Assembly: GCA_009746045.1 (NCBI GenBank)
Contig: RPFO01000086.1
Location: forward strand, 479,232-543,231
From: Mesostigma viride
Lineage: Eukaryota; Streptophyta; Mesostigmatophyceae; Mesostigmatales; Mesostigmataceae
Reading direction: 5' to 3'
Length of the DNA stretch: 64,000 nucleotides
Made by a program: the position numbers and the translations under genes. The notes under the pieces were generated by a model that saw only the letters and a program-made list of their open reading frames with translations, had not been told where the DNA came from and made no database searches. How positions within the stretch are numbered: position 1 is the stretch's first letter; each line of letters starts with the position of its first letter. Shown here in pieces: positions 52,001-62,512 of this stretch.

Positions 52001-53338
52001 ATACTGCCTTCTTGGTTGTCAGTGCCAGACTAGTCATCGCCTATCAGATGTCGTATTTCTCCTTATGGCCGGGCAGTCTGCGCCAGCCCAAGCATCCAGG
52101 TTTGCGGGATGTCCGCTGCAGCATTTCCTGGGAATGCGGACGCGTTTATAGGTAATCTTTGAACAGAACATCAGCCTGGTAATCATAAAGGATGCATGCA
52201 TGATGCGGCTATGGCGGCCTATGCCCGTAGAGCAACGGTATGTGGGCGATATGTTGGTCCCGGCCAGTGGAATCCGGGCAGGGCATGAACGAGCCAGGTA
52301 CGACAACGTATTTGCGTGTTGTTTGCAGCGGAATACGTCTCCCATGCATTATAAATGACGATTTTATGTATGCATATTTCAGCAAGCTTCCATGCCTGAT
52401 GTAAAGAGTGGTATTAGCCCTGAAAGTGCCCAGTTTATGGCATTTCTTCGTAGTATATCATTCCGTTTGTGCAGGTAGGCAACGTGTTTGTATTCCAGCA
52501 CTTATGCAGCCTTTGATAGCTTGTTATCCATTAATGTGTTGCATGTCATAGATAGCTGTTTACACGCGCGTCACCCACACACATATATGAGCACGTTATA
52601 TAGGGGTAATAGGTTATCCGGGTGGTCTGACCCAAGGAAATCCCAATTGGACTATCCAACTAAGATGTCCAATGTTGCTATTGAGGTTCCCTACCCTCCC
52701 TGGGAAGTTTGGGGGGGGGTAGACTTCTTGGGGAAAAAAGATCGTCTTTTGGCCAACTTTGAGTAGAGCTATCATCCAAATGCTTTGACAAAGCCATGGT
52801 ATTATTGCATATTCTGAAAACCCTTGAAGTGTAGATACTCCCAGCATCCGGGTTGGGGTAATTTGGAGTTGTGGCCTCTGAGTTATGATTTTTTTCATTT
52901 TCCGGGGTATGAAAGTGCCGAAAATGGGTCCAGCGGAATATGGGTTAAGTTAAGTCGATGTCGATAGACGTGGATTCGCGTGTGTGGCAACGCTGCCATC
53001 ATTCTCATTCTACTGAGATTTGGTTGCCTTGATCATCGCTGACACGGCCCGAGGATATTTGCTGTGCCCTTGCTTCTGCTGGCTGCCCAGTGTTTGCCTT
53101 GGAGCTCCGGACCGACTCGGCAGGCTACACCTCGACAGCGTCCAAGCTTCTGACTCAGCGCTTGAAGCAGTGGCGAGGGGTGTACACACGCCCGCTGGGA
53201 AACGTCGTCTATCTTATGGTTACCCCACTCACAGAGCCTGCTCGCTGCCAGGATCTCCTGCAGGCCCTGCTGGCGGATCTCCAGAGCGCTCCTGACAAGC
53301 CGAGCGAGGATACCCCATCAGACTACGCAATTCCATGA
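40011..53338 (+). CDS. BIO3-BIO1: BIO3-BIO1: dethiobiotin synthetase / DAPA aminotransferase fusion (13 exons)
   Basis: Exons 40011-40160, 40384-41134, 42043-42181, 42910-43063, 43775-43984, 44747-44914, 45942-46123, 47055-47265, 47904-48033, 48893-49072, 50333-50403, 51077-51305 and 53091-53338 (TGA). All junctions are GT-AG, phases match, and they give 940 residues. Exon 1 encodes a basic 50-residue leader with few acids, a likely mitochondrial transit peptide; no in-frame ATG opens exon 2. BIO3 part: P-loop GANTGIGKT (97-105), KPVQTG (128-133), ETAGGVASP. BIO1 part: FWWPFTQH (about 384), SWWTQG (about 454), FSDDGSTAVE, FDEVFVGVWRLG with PLP-contacting Asp726, YAKLLTGG with Schiff-base Lys755, LLHGHSYTAHA and TRPLGNVVYLM. 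BIO1 uses S-adenosylmethionine to turn KAPA into DAPA; BIO3 closes the ring to dethiobiotin with ATP and CO2. One transcript matches the fused form of plants. Exon 1 is the least certain. Confidence 0.93.
41159..41370 (+). repeat. 11-bp minisatellite GGGCTGCTTTT in BIO3-BIO1 intron
   Basis: About 18 copies of GGGCTGCTTTT, slightly diverged at both edges, just after the donor at 41135. Open in several frames because the unit creates no stop, which explains the repetitive ORFs on both strands here. Confidence 0.95.
42463..42542 (+). repeat. Short CATCATCTCATGG tandem repeat in intron
   Basis: Four or five diverging copies of a CTTCATCATCTCATGGT-like unit in the intron between BIO3-BIO1 exons 3 and 4. 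Confidence 0.75.
43995..44130 (+). repeat. Copies of an exon end in a BIO3-BIO1 intron
   Basis: The exon ending at 43984 finishes GGACGTGGCACATCAGCACG then AGATG, followed by gtgaga. The intron holds GGATGTGGCGCAGGAGCAG (about 43996), GGACGTGGCACAGGAGCAG (44031) and GGATGTGGCACAGGAGCAG (44066), each followed by TAGAGG. It also holds CATCAGCACAAGATG followed by gtggtg (44111-44130), which preserves the splice-site context. Confidence 0.8.
45889..45930 (+). repeat. Tandem duplication in front of a BIO3-BIO1 acceptor
   Basis: GTGGACTCACGCCCT occurs twice in a row immediately before the pyrimidine-rich ctcgcgcgcag acceptor of the exon at 45942. Confidence 0.8.
46231..46260 (+). repeat. Partial copy of an exon end in a BIO3-BIO1 intron
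   Basis: GGCTTCCATCCACCCAGG followed by gtgagc resembles the exon end GGCTTCCGCGCGCACCCATG followed by gtgagg at 46104-46129. It is short and diverged, so weaker than the other cases. Confidence 0.45.
48148..48186 (+). repeat. Copy of an exon end plus 5' splice site in a BIO3-BIO1 intron
   Basis: The 34 bp before the donor of the exon ending at 48033 (GCGTTTATGCTCGAGCCG..CCAGGGGGCAG|gtagg) recur about 115 bp into the intron as GCGTTCATGCTGGAGCGG..TCAGGGGGCAG|gttgg. There are five mismatches over the exonic part, and the GGAGG just after also matches. Confidence 0.88.
50262..50318 (+). repeat. 19-bp pyrimidine-rich repeat before a BIO3-BIO1 acceptor
   Basis: Three copies of a CTCCCCCCTGTGCACT-type unit, ending near the acceptor at 50331-50332. 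They appear to supply the polypyrimidine tract of the exon at 50333. Confidence 0.85.
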
Positions 53339-53987
53339 CAGGGATTTATAACGTCATGTTATTCAGGTTTCCACGCAGTTCCAGGCCGGGAGTGGATATG
53401 TGCCTGTCATATGCCATCTGCATGTCCAGGGCAATGGTGATTTTTTATGGTGCTGTCGGGTAAATACCCGCCTGCTGTGTACATTATGGGTGGCCAGCCG
53501 GTAATATTGACGGACGGACCAGATATCTATCACGCCGTGATTCAGACGGGCAAAGGGCTTTATAGCCCTGTGCCATGAAATCCCATCTGGCTAGATGTGC
53601 TTTTGTAGCGTACAGCTCAGCCTCCACCCTTCTAAATTATGTAGTAAAAATGCACAGGCTATGTCCTGGCTTCAGCTTGTGTGTGGATGCCCTGATCGAG
53701 ATCGACTGGTTAAGGAGCTGTGCAAAATGGGCCCCGTGTGCCACAGCGTGTGCGTGCATGGCCGTCACTGAGGTGCATGTATGGCTCCAGGATATCCGAG
53801 CAGCTAGGCTGCCCGCCAGTCAGTCTGCGAATTCTGTTGTGAGCGCACCAGCTAGAATCAATCCAGCTGCACCAATGTACGTACATAATTAATATTTTCT
53901 GCATCGAGATACGCCTCGTTTACGTACCAGCACGATGCTCGATCGATCGTACTGCACTTGAAATATTTTCCTTGCCTTGCGTGTGAG
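53339..53987. other. 3' flank of BIO3-BIO1, no gene recognised
   Basis: No convincing coding sequence; probably 3' UTR and spacer before the retroelement tail at 53988. Confidence 0.5.
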
Positions 53988-54598
53988 TAAGTAAGTAAGT
54001 TACAAGTAAGTAAGTAAGTAAGTAAGTAAGTACTTGCGTGTCATGCGCAAAGGCATGCCACGGAGTACTATGCTAATCTCATTAGAAAAAAATAATTACA
54101 CAAACGTTTAAACAAATATTGTCTGCATCATTCCCCAACCATTGAGCACTAGATGGGGATGTAATTCTCATCCGAGCTGTCCTCTACTGTAATGGCAGAC
54201 GAGGCGGTAGTGTAGCGGCTATCCTCAGGGCCAATAACCTCCACCTGCGGACTTATACCCTGGCTAGCAACGAGCCGCGGGGCCCGTGGGGAGAAAACAG
54301 GAGCATACCCCTCGGGGAGGTGCTTATCGCAGATGGCGGCCCATTTCTCCTTGTCAATCATGCGGGCGCGGAGTACGGATAGTCCCAGAAGCCCTGCATC
54401 TTCAAGCAGTTGTGTCACATAGGTCCGGGTCGCGCCGCGCCGGTGACCGGCGCGCGCAAGTTTGCCAGCGCGTTGCGATGGGACAAGGGGACCCTGCCAT
54501 AGGAGGAGGTGTCCACCTGGTTGGCCCGTCTTAAGCCCCCCGGCAGGGCCCACATCGGTATTCACCTGGTCTGCATGCGCGGGCAAGATGGCCGGCAA
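53988..54598 (-). mobile_element. Longest copy of retroelement E, with partial ORF
   Basis: On the minus strand an open frame (54598-54149) ends in VEVIGPEDSRYTTASSAITV and a short acidic SSDENYIPI tail. Upstream it has THRTYVTQLLED-like helical sequence (TRTYVTQLLEDAGLLGLSVL) and ARMIDKEKWAAICDKHLPEG. The 3' UTR and (ACTT)n tail (as AGTA on the plus strand, 53988-54031) follow. This gives the most protein sequence for family E; the domain was not recognised. Confidence 0.75.
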
Positions 54599-55289
54599 TG
54601 TGAGGTTGCGTGGCAGTAAGAATGTATTGCTTCATGCACATATGTAGAGCATGCAATCCGCATCGATCGATCAACTAGCTAGGCTGTACGTTCCTACAGT
54701 ACCTATTGTCCAAATTAAAGGTCAGCAGGAGCAGTGGGGACGGGCCAGCCTTACTACCCCGCGAGTGGGGACTGAAGGCGGAGTCACCCCCGGCTCGACC
54801 TCACCATTTTGAACAACTGAGGGAGCCATCACCGCCCACTACCGAGGCCCTGGCCGGGCATGCAGCTAGGTCCCAGAGATTGCAGCGCAGATGGCGCATG
54901 CATCGCCGCCCAGCACACCCGGCCGGCGGCTGGCAGATGGCTGCCTCTCGCAGCACTCCTACGCGGACCTCCTGCGGTCAGCGACCACTCTCGACCACAG
55001 ATGCCATCACTACCATGCAAGCTGCAGGAGATGGAAGCCCAACGCCGAGCCGACGCGCGCTCAAGGACACCGACCGCGCACGGCGGCCGCCAATGCATGC
55101 TGAGGGTCACGCCGCATGCGTTGTTTTGAGCAGGAGCCAGGGTAGACGGCCGGTCAAGTCTCTTGAGGCCCGCCGATCGGCTAACAGGAGTGTGCAGGAG
55201 CAAGCTCGATCCGTACCCAACTCACAACTGGAACTCGTATATAGGTACTGAATTAGAACCGGCGCGTGCACATTGGGCACCGCCTTCCC
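54599..55289. other. Retroelement-like debris, no gene assigned
   Basis: Open frames here have no recognised motif. The stretch leads into the ORF1 fragment at 55290, so it may be its decayed upstream part. Confidence 0.4.
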
Positions 55290-55601
55290 CACTCACGTCA
55301 CTGGGACAAGGCGGCACCCCCCCCACTGGTCCTGCTTCCCTTACGTTCCATTGATGAGGATAAGTCAGTGGCTGTTTCTCAGTCGTGCCGTAAGGAGCTG
55401 CACGAATTACTCTCCTGCAATGATGGACGCTGGACGACGACCTGACTCCCGCGCACAGCAGCAGCAGTGACGCGACCTGTGGCTGAAGGCGGTACGTACC
55501 TCCGCCACAAGCAAGACCCCAAGAAGCCCAAGGTGTTTTGGAGGGGCGGGGACCTGATCGTGACTGACAAGTACCAGCTGTGGAGCCCCCCCACGGGCTA
55601 G
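55290..55601 (+). pseudogene. Decayed L1-like ORF1 C-terminal domain
   Basis: Frameshifted but recognisable: PPTGPASLTF, CRKELHELLSCNDGRWT, a DDD-P-QQQ-like stretch, then KPKVFWRGGDLIVTDK, matching PVYWRGAVIHVDHK at 20360. Stop TAG near 55600. Confidence 0.65.
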
Positions 55602-56129
55602 GCTAGCAATGTATAGAGTAACGCCCATGCATAATGTTTGGGTGACGCAAGGTTCCTGGACATCACCATCGGGCCCATAGTGCAGTGCCAATGCAGGGTA
55701 GAACATATAGCCATCATGCATTCATGACTATAGCCTAACCAGTACTGAGCGGCCAAAAGACATCCGCCAGGCGCCAGCTGTGCCTCGCCTCAGCATGCAC
55801 TGCTCGTTTGCTCGTGAACGTCTCCATATCAATGCACTGCCGATCACACGCGACATATCGGTAATTGCACTGACAGGGGATGCCCCGGATCGTTTAGTTA
55901 GACGGGTCCGTCAATCAGTCGGCGACTGATCAATTGAGCACCCTGTGGCATATGCCGGCTGTGGCGTGAGGGAAGGGGGGGTTCTCTGCGCCCCCCTACC
56001 CGCTGTGCACACTCATGGATTCAAAGCACTTAGGTGCTCTGTGACACCCCAACGGCCGGGAGCGCTAACGTATTTGATTAATAAATAAATTGTTTAATTG
56101 ACTGAGCCATGGTGGGGACAAGGATTTGT

Positions 56130-56830
56130 TCTCATTAAACGCCTTGGCAATAGTCTTGGGGGTCTAGCTCGTCCTGCGGCTGTTCGATCGAAGTGTACTT
56201 GCATGACGATCACGTTAAGGGCTGCGTTTGTACGTCTCGAGCTTGGCCTCCTCGCGGAGGCCGAGCGTCCATGCTGGTTGAGCTGTGCAGCGAAGGCGGA
56301 GGTGTGGTTCAGCAGCATGCATGGCGGCCCAGGCCGAGTCTGGGCATGCATGGGAGATGGATTGCCGGCTGGGCCAGCAGGGGCTGCATGGATGGCGGCC
56401 ATTATGTCCTTCACCGCCTGCTGGGCGGTGAGGCCGTCGCTGTTTTGCAAGCACTCTGATGGCGATGACTTGGTCGGCGAGCCACTTGTCGCGATTGCTG
56501 AGCTGGGCGGCGATCATGATATCATGGTGACGGTGGCGGCGGTGATGGCGCGCGTTTGGAGGTGGAGGTGAGGAGGTTAAGGAGGTGGCGGAGGCGGTGG
56601 TGGACAGCCTGGAGGGGAAGCTAGGCAGCGGCCAGCGTGCCTCCCACGTGGCCGCTACATCTGCGGCGAGGGGGGTCACGTAGTTGCTCGAAGGCCTCCC
56701 TGACGAGGGAGCAAAAGGTGGTCTCGGAAATGGCGGTGGCCGGGGTGGGTCCGAGCCCACTAGATCACGGCGCCGGAGCGCCCGGGGAGGGAGCAAAGGA
56801 CGATGTGCTGAAGGCGTCACTGGGCGAGTG
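56130..56830 (-). pseudogene. Decayed L1-like ORF1 N-terminal region
   Basis: Minus strand: a proline-rich start, then AAQLSNRDKWLADQVIAIRV and, after a shift, LQNSDGLTAQQAVKDIMAAI. This parallels DRHQHLARLKDNAIAIECLQ...QAVKDI at about 17595-17700, so both are copies of one ORF1 family. Several frameshifts. Confidence 0.55.
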
Positions 56831-57675
56831 TAGCCGGGCAGGTCTAATTCACCAGTGAGGTGTGTGGCCTTGGTGCCGCTCGGCAGATGGAGACGGTCAC
56901 TGATATGGTGGTGGACTCAGGTGCTGGCACATCTGTAGCAAGAAGCGATGGGCGCGCGTTCCATTAACAAGGCATGCATAAAGTCACTGGCAGCCTTGGC
57001 CGCGTTGCACAAAGTCAACTGATTTGACGTCAAAGCCCGGCGGCGATTTCATTCCAGCGAGGTTCCTTATCTTCACTGAGGGCGGCTGTGTTTGGGCTCA
57101 GGCGATGCCAATGGCGAGGCCACAAGAGGAGCCGAGTAAACCGCTAAGGTGTGATTAGTGGCATCGCGACCTGCTGGGCCGGGCAGGGAGGTGTAGCGGC
57201 CTCAGACGTAGCTTCAGGGCTCAGCGCTGTGCGCAGCCAGGCTGCGCTGCGTCGTGGTGCGTTTGCATGCTGGCCATTATGTACGTTGCGCAATACATGC
57301 AGCTTCGGGTCTGTCATAATACTGCGTTCCAGCCGTAAACGACTATAGTACTTAGCAGATGCGCCTCATTGAAAAGACGCATCGGCTGCAAGTCATCTGA
57401 CTGAATTTGGGGCTCAGATGCAAAAGTTAATTCTGAGCTCGATCCGATGTTGCAGCCATGTCCGCTCGCGTGGCTCGTGCTATTTATGGGGTAATTTTTT
57501 TTTCCATATTGAGGGTTATTAATCCTCGTGTTAAATGGCGGGAGAGCGATCGCAGCAGTGGTGAGCACTTACAACTGGACGCTCCTGGCAGCTAGGAAGT
57601 AGGAACACCTAGCTGCCCTGATCAGGCGAGGTTTTAGCTAAACCGTCCTGGTCTCGATGAACGTTAGCCAGCCTT
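56831..57675. other. No gene recognised
   Basis: Nothing assignable between the ORF1 fragment and the retroelement tail at 57676. Short ORFs show no motif. Confidence 0.45.
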
Positions 57676-57760
57676 TAATGAATTAATTAATAAATTAAAC
57701 TCGTGCTCCCGTTGGGGAGTTACGGGGCACCAGAGTGCTTTTAATCCCTGTGTGTCCACA
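57676..57760 (-). mobile_element. Retroelement 3' tail (inverted)
   Basis: TTAATGAATTAATTAATAAA followed by ACTCGTGCTCCCGTTGGGG and GGGGCACCAGAGTG. Same motif as 4786, 4973 and 19087; read on the minus strand it is a 3' end with an AATT tail. Confidence 0.65.
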
Positions 57761-58042
57761 ACAGGAAGAAAGGGCAGAGACCCCCTTTCTCCTTCATGCC
57801 AGAGGCATGCCACAGCTGCAATCGGACACGATAGACGATCCCGCAAGTTCTGTGGGTGCAATAAGACCCATGTGAGCATATCATAACAATTAAGGAGCGT
57901 GGGTAAGTAGAATCTGATCATAGCCAGGACGTAACATGGCTGTACAATGGCTAAGCTAAGGCTATGGCTGGTTGTGTACCGTGTGTTAGCGGGACACGTG
58001 ACTAGGTATGATGCCTAGGCTAGCATGCATGGCTGCTATTAA

Positions 58043-58693
58043 TTAATGAATTAAAATCATAGCTCCGTTGGGAGCATATGTAACACATAGCCCTGAGAAA
58101 GGGGCATCTATGGATTCTCCCGATTTCTGGCCTGCGCTGGTTGTCTCTTTGATCTATGGGTTTGTAATACAATCAGGGCTACAACCTGCAGGTGGAGGAT
58201 GTACAACTGTCACCTGCTCTGGGTGCACAAGGTGCACCTGCACCGCCATGATGGTTCATGCCTCCTTAACCTAGCATGGCTGCTATGGCGGCAGTGACTA
58301 CCAATGATTCAAGCTAGGGCTATTCTATAGCCCGCAGGGGGCGACCACATCTTGTGGTTGATCATCAAGTCCCCGCCCCTCCAGTACACCTTGGGCTTCT
58401 GGGGGTCCTGCTTGTGGCGGATCGAGGTATTCAGGCCACAGGTCGCGTCGCTGCTGCTGCTGAGCGCGGGGGTCGATCTGGTCGTCGTCCAGCGTCCAGG
58501 TGAGGCCGTGCAACCTTTTGCGACAAGAGAGGAACCGCTGCTTGTCCTCAGGGGAGGGGAAGGTGAGCAGGACTGGTGGGGGAGCCGCCTTGTCCCGTGA
58601 GTGGGGAAGGCGGTGGCACCCGCGCAGTTCTACCTCACCTACCAGGGCCAGCCATAATTTTTTATGCCCACGGCTACACATATCTACCTCCAT
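58043..58693 (-). mobile_element. L1-like retroelement copy: ORF1 C-terminal domain and 3' UTR (inverted)
   Basis: The minus-strand frame 58693-58325 encodes PPPVLLTFPSPEDKQRFLSC, then RKRLHGLTWTLDDD and QQQQRRDLWPEYLD, the ORF1 C-terminal domain. The 3' UTR follows toward 58043, with the CTCCCAACGGAGCTATG stem and an AATT tail. Diverged from the 20117 copy, so an older or different subfamily. Confidence 0.75.
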
Positions 58694-58705
58694 TCATTTC
58701 CATTG

Positions 58706-59259
58706 AATCCTGAACAACTCGACAACGCAGATGAGATAATAGCAGGCTCGAGCTACCATGGTCAGGATTCTTCCAGATTTCTGGCCTGCGCGCGCTGGTT
58801 GTCTCTTTGATACGGCTCTAGAAATCACAGCCCCTATACATGTTGTGGTGAGCTCCATAATGAATATGTCAGTAACACCAGGCCGGGCCCTCCGAAACTC
58901 AATTAGAACCGTTCACTTTCGACTTGTACCACTCTTGTGGCGATCCTGAACCCTGCTGCTTGACCCTGTTGTCGTCTTTAAACTTGTAAGTTACTAAAAA
59001 CAAACATTTGGAGCGCGTTATATGCTGCTAGTATAGTAAGTGAGATTGACTTCTCATTGCTGGACGAATGTATGCACTGATATTGAGTTGCCTGTTTAGT
59101 TTTTGAACAGTGTAGTGCTCAGGTCATGTCTGTCTTTTGCGGAGATGGGGAGAGGCCTGGCACCAGGCACCCCAAATAAAATGCTTCCATAATGGGTGAG
59201 GGATCATACAGGATAACAATCATGGATACTTTATCCACTGCATGGATTCACTGGATGGG
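58706..59259. other. Spacer with a dispersed-repeat fragment
   Basis: 58735-58812 (GCAGGCTCGAGCTACCATG, GGCCTGCGCGCGCTGGTTG) recurs at 61432-61480 and in part at 58113-58146. The rest shows no gene; it includes the 3' flank of the minus-strand bS18 gene. Confidence 0.55.
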
Positions 59260-62200
59260 TTACACATCCAGAGCTTCCATCTCCGCAAGCTCCTCAGGGG
59301 TGAGGTCCAGCTCTCCCTCCACATCATCATGCTCCCCTCCCAAGCTGGTGGCCCAGTCGGGGTCCTCCATGCCTTTCTGGTACCACTCGGGGAACTTGGA
59401 CTCAAACGGCATCAGGCCCATGTGCCGCGCGGTGCGGATACACCGTGCAATCTTTCGCTGCAGCTTGCGAGGGGCCTTGGTCTGTGGGCAAGACAACATG
59501 CGACACAACAATGCCGGATATGGCACTACAGGTAAATAACAAGCACACCCAAAGTATCCACAGGCTCTTGCTGACAAGTCCTTTGGAAGGAGATGCAGTC
59601 CTACTAGATGAGTGGGGGACACTGCAGAAACCAACTCTGTTTTATGCAGCATGAGTCCTCTTCTGCCATTCTTACCTGTTGCGTTGCTACATGCCAACAC
59701 AAACTTCTACACTTGCCCTACTTCACAGGCCATGCTTTGTGCAATACCTCTGCATGAGACCATATCCGATGACAGTGATGCATTTCCTTGAGAAATACTA
59801 GCCTTTTGCACCTTTCCGGAATCCAAACAAGCAGCTACTGGGGAAACTATGAAGCGGAAGCAACAACTCTCTCTTCTGGCTTTTGTGACAAGTGGCAACC
59901 CCCGTGCAATGAGTAGACGAATGGTTTGAAATGTGCCATGACCCCCCTGCTCTGTGCCCAACCGCCGCCATGTTACAGGGAACAAGTATTCCAATGGTGT
60001 GCACTTGTCTGTGTAGGCTGGAAACGCCAATCTGCCATGCCTCGCCCAGGCAAAGAGGGAGCCACGGCCATGGCAGCCAAGGCAGCAACGAGCGAGCGTG
60101 CTACATGGTCATACCCAGAGGGTCCATGCCGTTGCATGACATGCTCACTTGCTGGAACGAGAAAGCTGTCGTAACAACTCTTGTTAGAAGGCGTGACCTG
60201 AACCCTTGTGCTTGTTCAGCCTACGCCAGACTGACGGTGAGGGCACACTGCAGAGGCCAAGATTAACAGGTGGAGGGTGCCACTTTCTAGTACGGGGCGC
60301 CACCTGTCAGGGTGATGAGCGGCCCTTAGCAGAGTAACCCAACCAGCAGGTGACCATTAAGCATGATGACAAACACAACAACAACTAAGGAGAAGGATAA
60401 CGGAAACCCGAAACGTGCCACAAAGGGTCCCCAGGACACAACGATGGCTTCGCACGCCACCCAGATACACAAAGCTTTGTTCACTCACGTATTTGCGGTG
60501 CAGGATAGTGCCGTTGTCCTTGACGAACCGCATCAAGAGGTTGACGTTCTGTGGGGCCGGGGTCACACGCGTGCGGAAAGGGGAAGGGAGGCAAGGGGGG
60601 ACATCATGATAAGGGAGGGCAAGCAAGCATCACTTGAACGGTGAGCGGATGGAGGGTTACTACGAAGCCCGCATGGTCAACGAATCAAACAATCTTTTAC
60701 TACGCTTGACTGGGGATAGGCTCACAACGGCCCATGGGGGAGGGGCGTCCGGCGACATCTGATGCTGAACCAGCAGATCCTGCCCAAGTACTCTGTTTAT
60801 ACTAGGCACATGGCAACAACATGTTGGTTGATAAAAAGCCATCGTGTGTTGCTGTTGCTTCTCGGTACACGGCCTCTTGTCAAAACGCGGTCGGCGACAG
60901 CAACTGGCGGCCTAGGAAGCCATTTCATGAACTCAAGTTGGTCCTTCAGTCGACCCTTCTCCTCGGCAGCCCAACAGCTCTCCACGCAGAGCACCCGCGC
61001 GGAAGGCCATCCCATGAGCAAGGCCACTGGCGAAGCGCTACTTGACGCGGCGCCGAAGGGACACACAGAATCTGGCCAGCAGCTCTCGCTACTCAAACAT
61101 CTCAACCACAGGATTCCATGCATTTACTGGCGGGGACGCAGCAGCCCATGTGCGCGCCCTGAGAACGACCAGGCACACGTGAGTGTTTGAAGTAATACGA
61201 AGCACGCCCTGACCCCCGCCTGGTAGGCAAACAACCGGCAATGAGGTACAGCCCCCCCCATTACCGGGTAATGCACGAGCACGGTAGTCTGTTCCAAGAA
61301 GACAATCGACAACCCCCACCGACGTGTCAACCCCCACCTTGTCTTTGATGGGCGTGGCTACACACTTCCACCTTCGTTCAGTTCATTTCCATCCTCCTGA
61401 ATGACTCGAACACGCGGATAATATAATGGCAGGCTCGAGCTACCATGCTCTGGATTCTCCAGATTTCAGGCCTGCGCTGGTTATCGTATTGATGTTGTCC
61501 ACAATGTAAAAACTACCCCTTTTCACCTTTCTAGTCCCCGGGCATGAGTGGGTGTGAGCAAAGAGAGTCGCGCCTCACCTGATAGTCCACCGGCACATCG
61601 TCCACTGTGTAAAAAATACCCCTGCATACCTTGTAGTCAACGAGCACCGATGCTGACGACTTGTACCCCCACTTACCTTGTAGCTGACGAGCACATTTTC
61701 CACCATGTAAAAGGTACTACTGCATGCCGTGTCATCACACAAGTGGGCATGGACAGCCCCCATCCTACCTTGTAGTCGACCGGCACGTTGTCCACCGTCC
61801 GGCGCTTGGAGCAGTAGCGCACGTCGGCCTGCGCGCTGCTCTGGCGCAGCTTCTCCATCAGGCGTGCCTTGACAGGGTCACGCAGTTGGACTGGGACCAG
61901 GTCCTGTTGCAACCCATGCCAAGCACGCACCGCGCGTACACACGCGTTGATGACAAGGGGACCGGGACCAGGTCCTGTGGTTGCACCGAACGACAACACA
62001 CATGCCTCGGAACGCTGCATATACGCCACCTGCATATACACCCGCCGAATATACACCAGCTGAATATACACCCACTGCCATAACCAACTAACACTCAGTT
62101 CCCGGGCTTAGAAGCCCAGGACACTAAGGGAGGGATTTGTAAGAACCAGACCCCCCATGTATACCAAGTGTTATTGGGGAAGCGAAAGCCACATAGAGAG

Positions 62201-62444
62201 AGGGATGGCCGAGGGATGACCCCGTATACACACTATACACTACTATGGCTATTTCCACGGGGGTCGCCAGCAAGGGGCCAGGCTTGCCTAGCGGTGGCAT
62301 CCTGCGATGTCCGCTGCAACCGCACTCTTGCCAGCATGCAGCAAGTCGATGCTGTGAAGTGCATGGCGCGACAGGAGCCTAGAGAAGAGCGCGCAGAGGA
62401 ACCCAGACAGGGGCCTAGACGGGATCATGGTCTGCCTAGACCAT

Positions 62445-62512
<68 letters not shown>

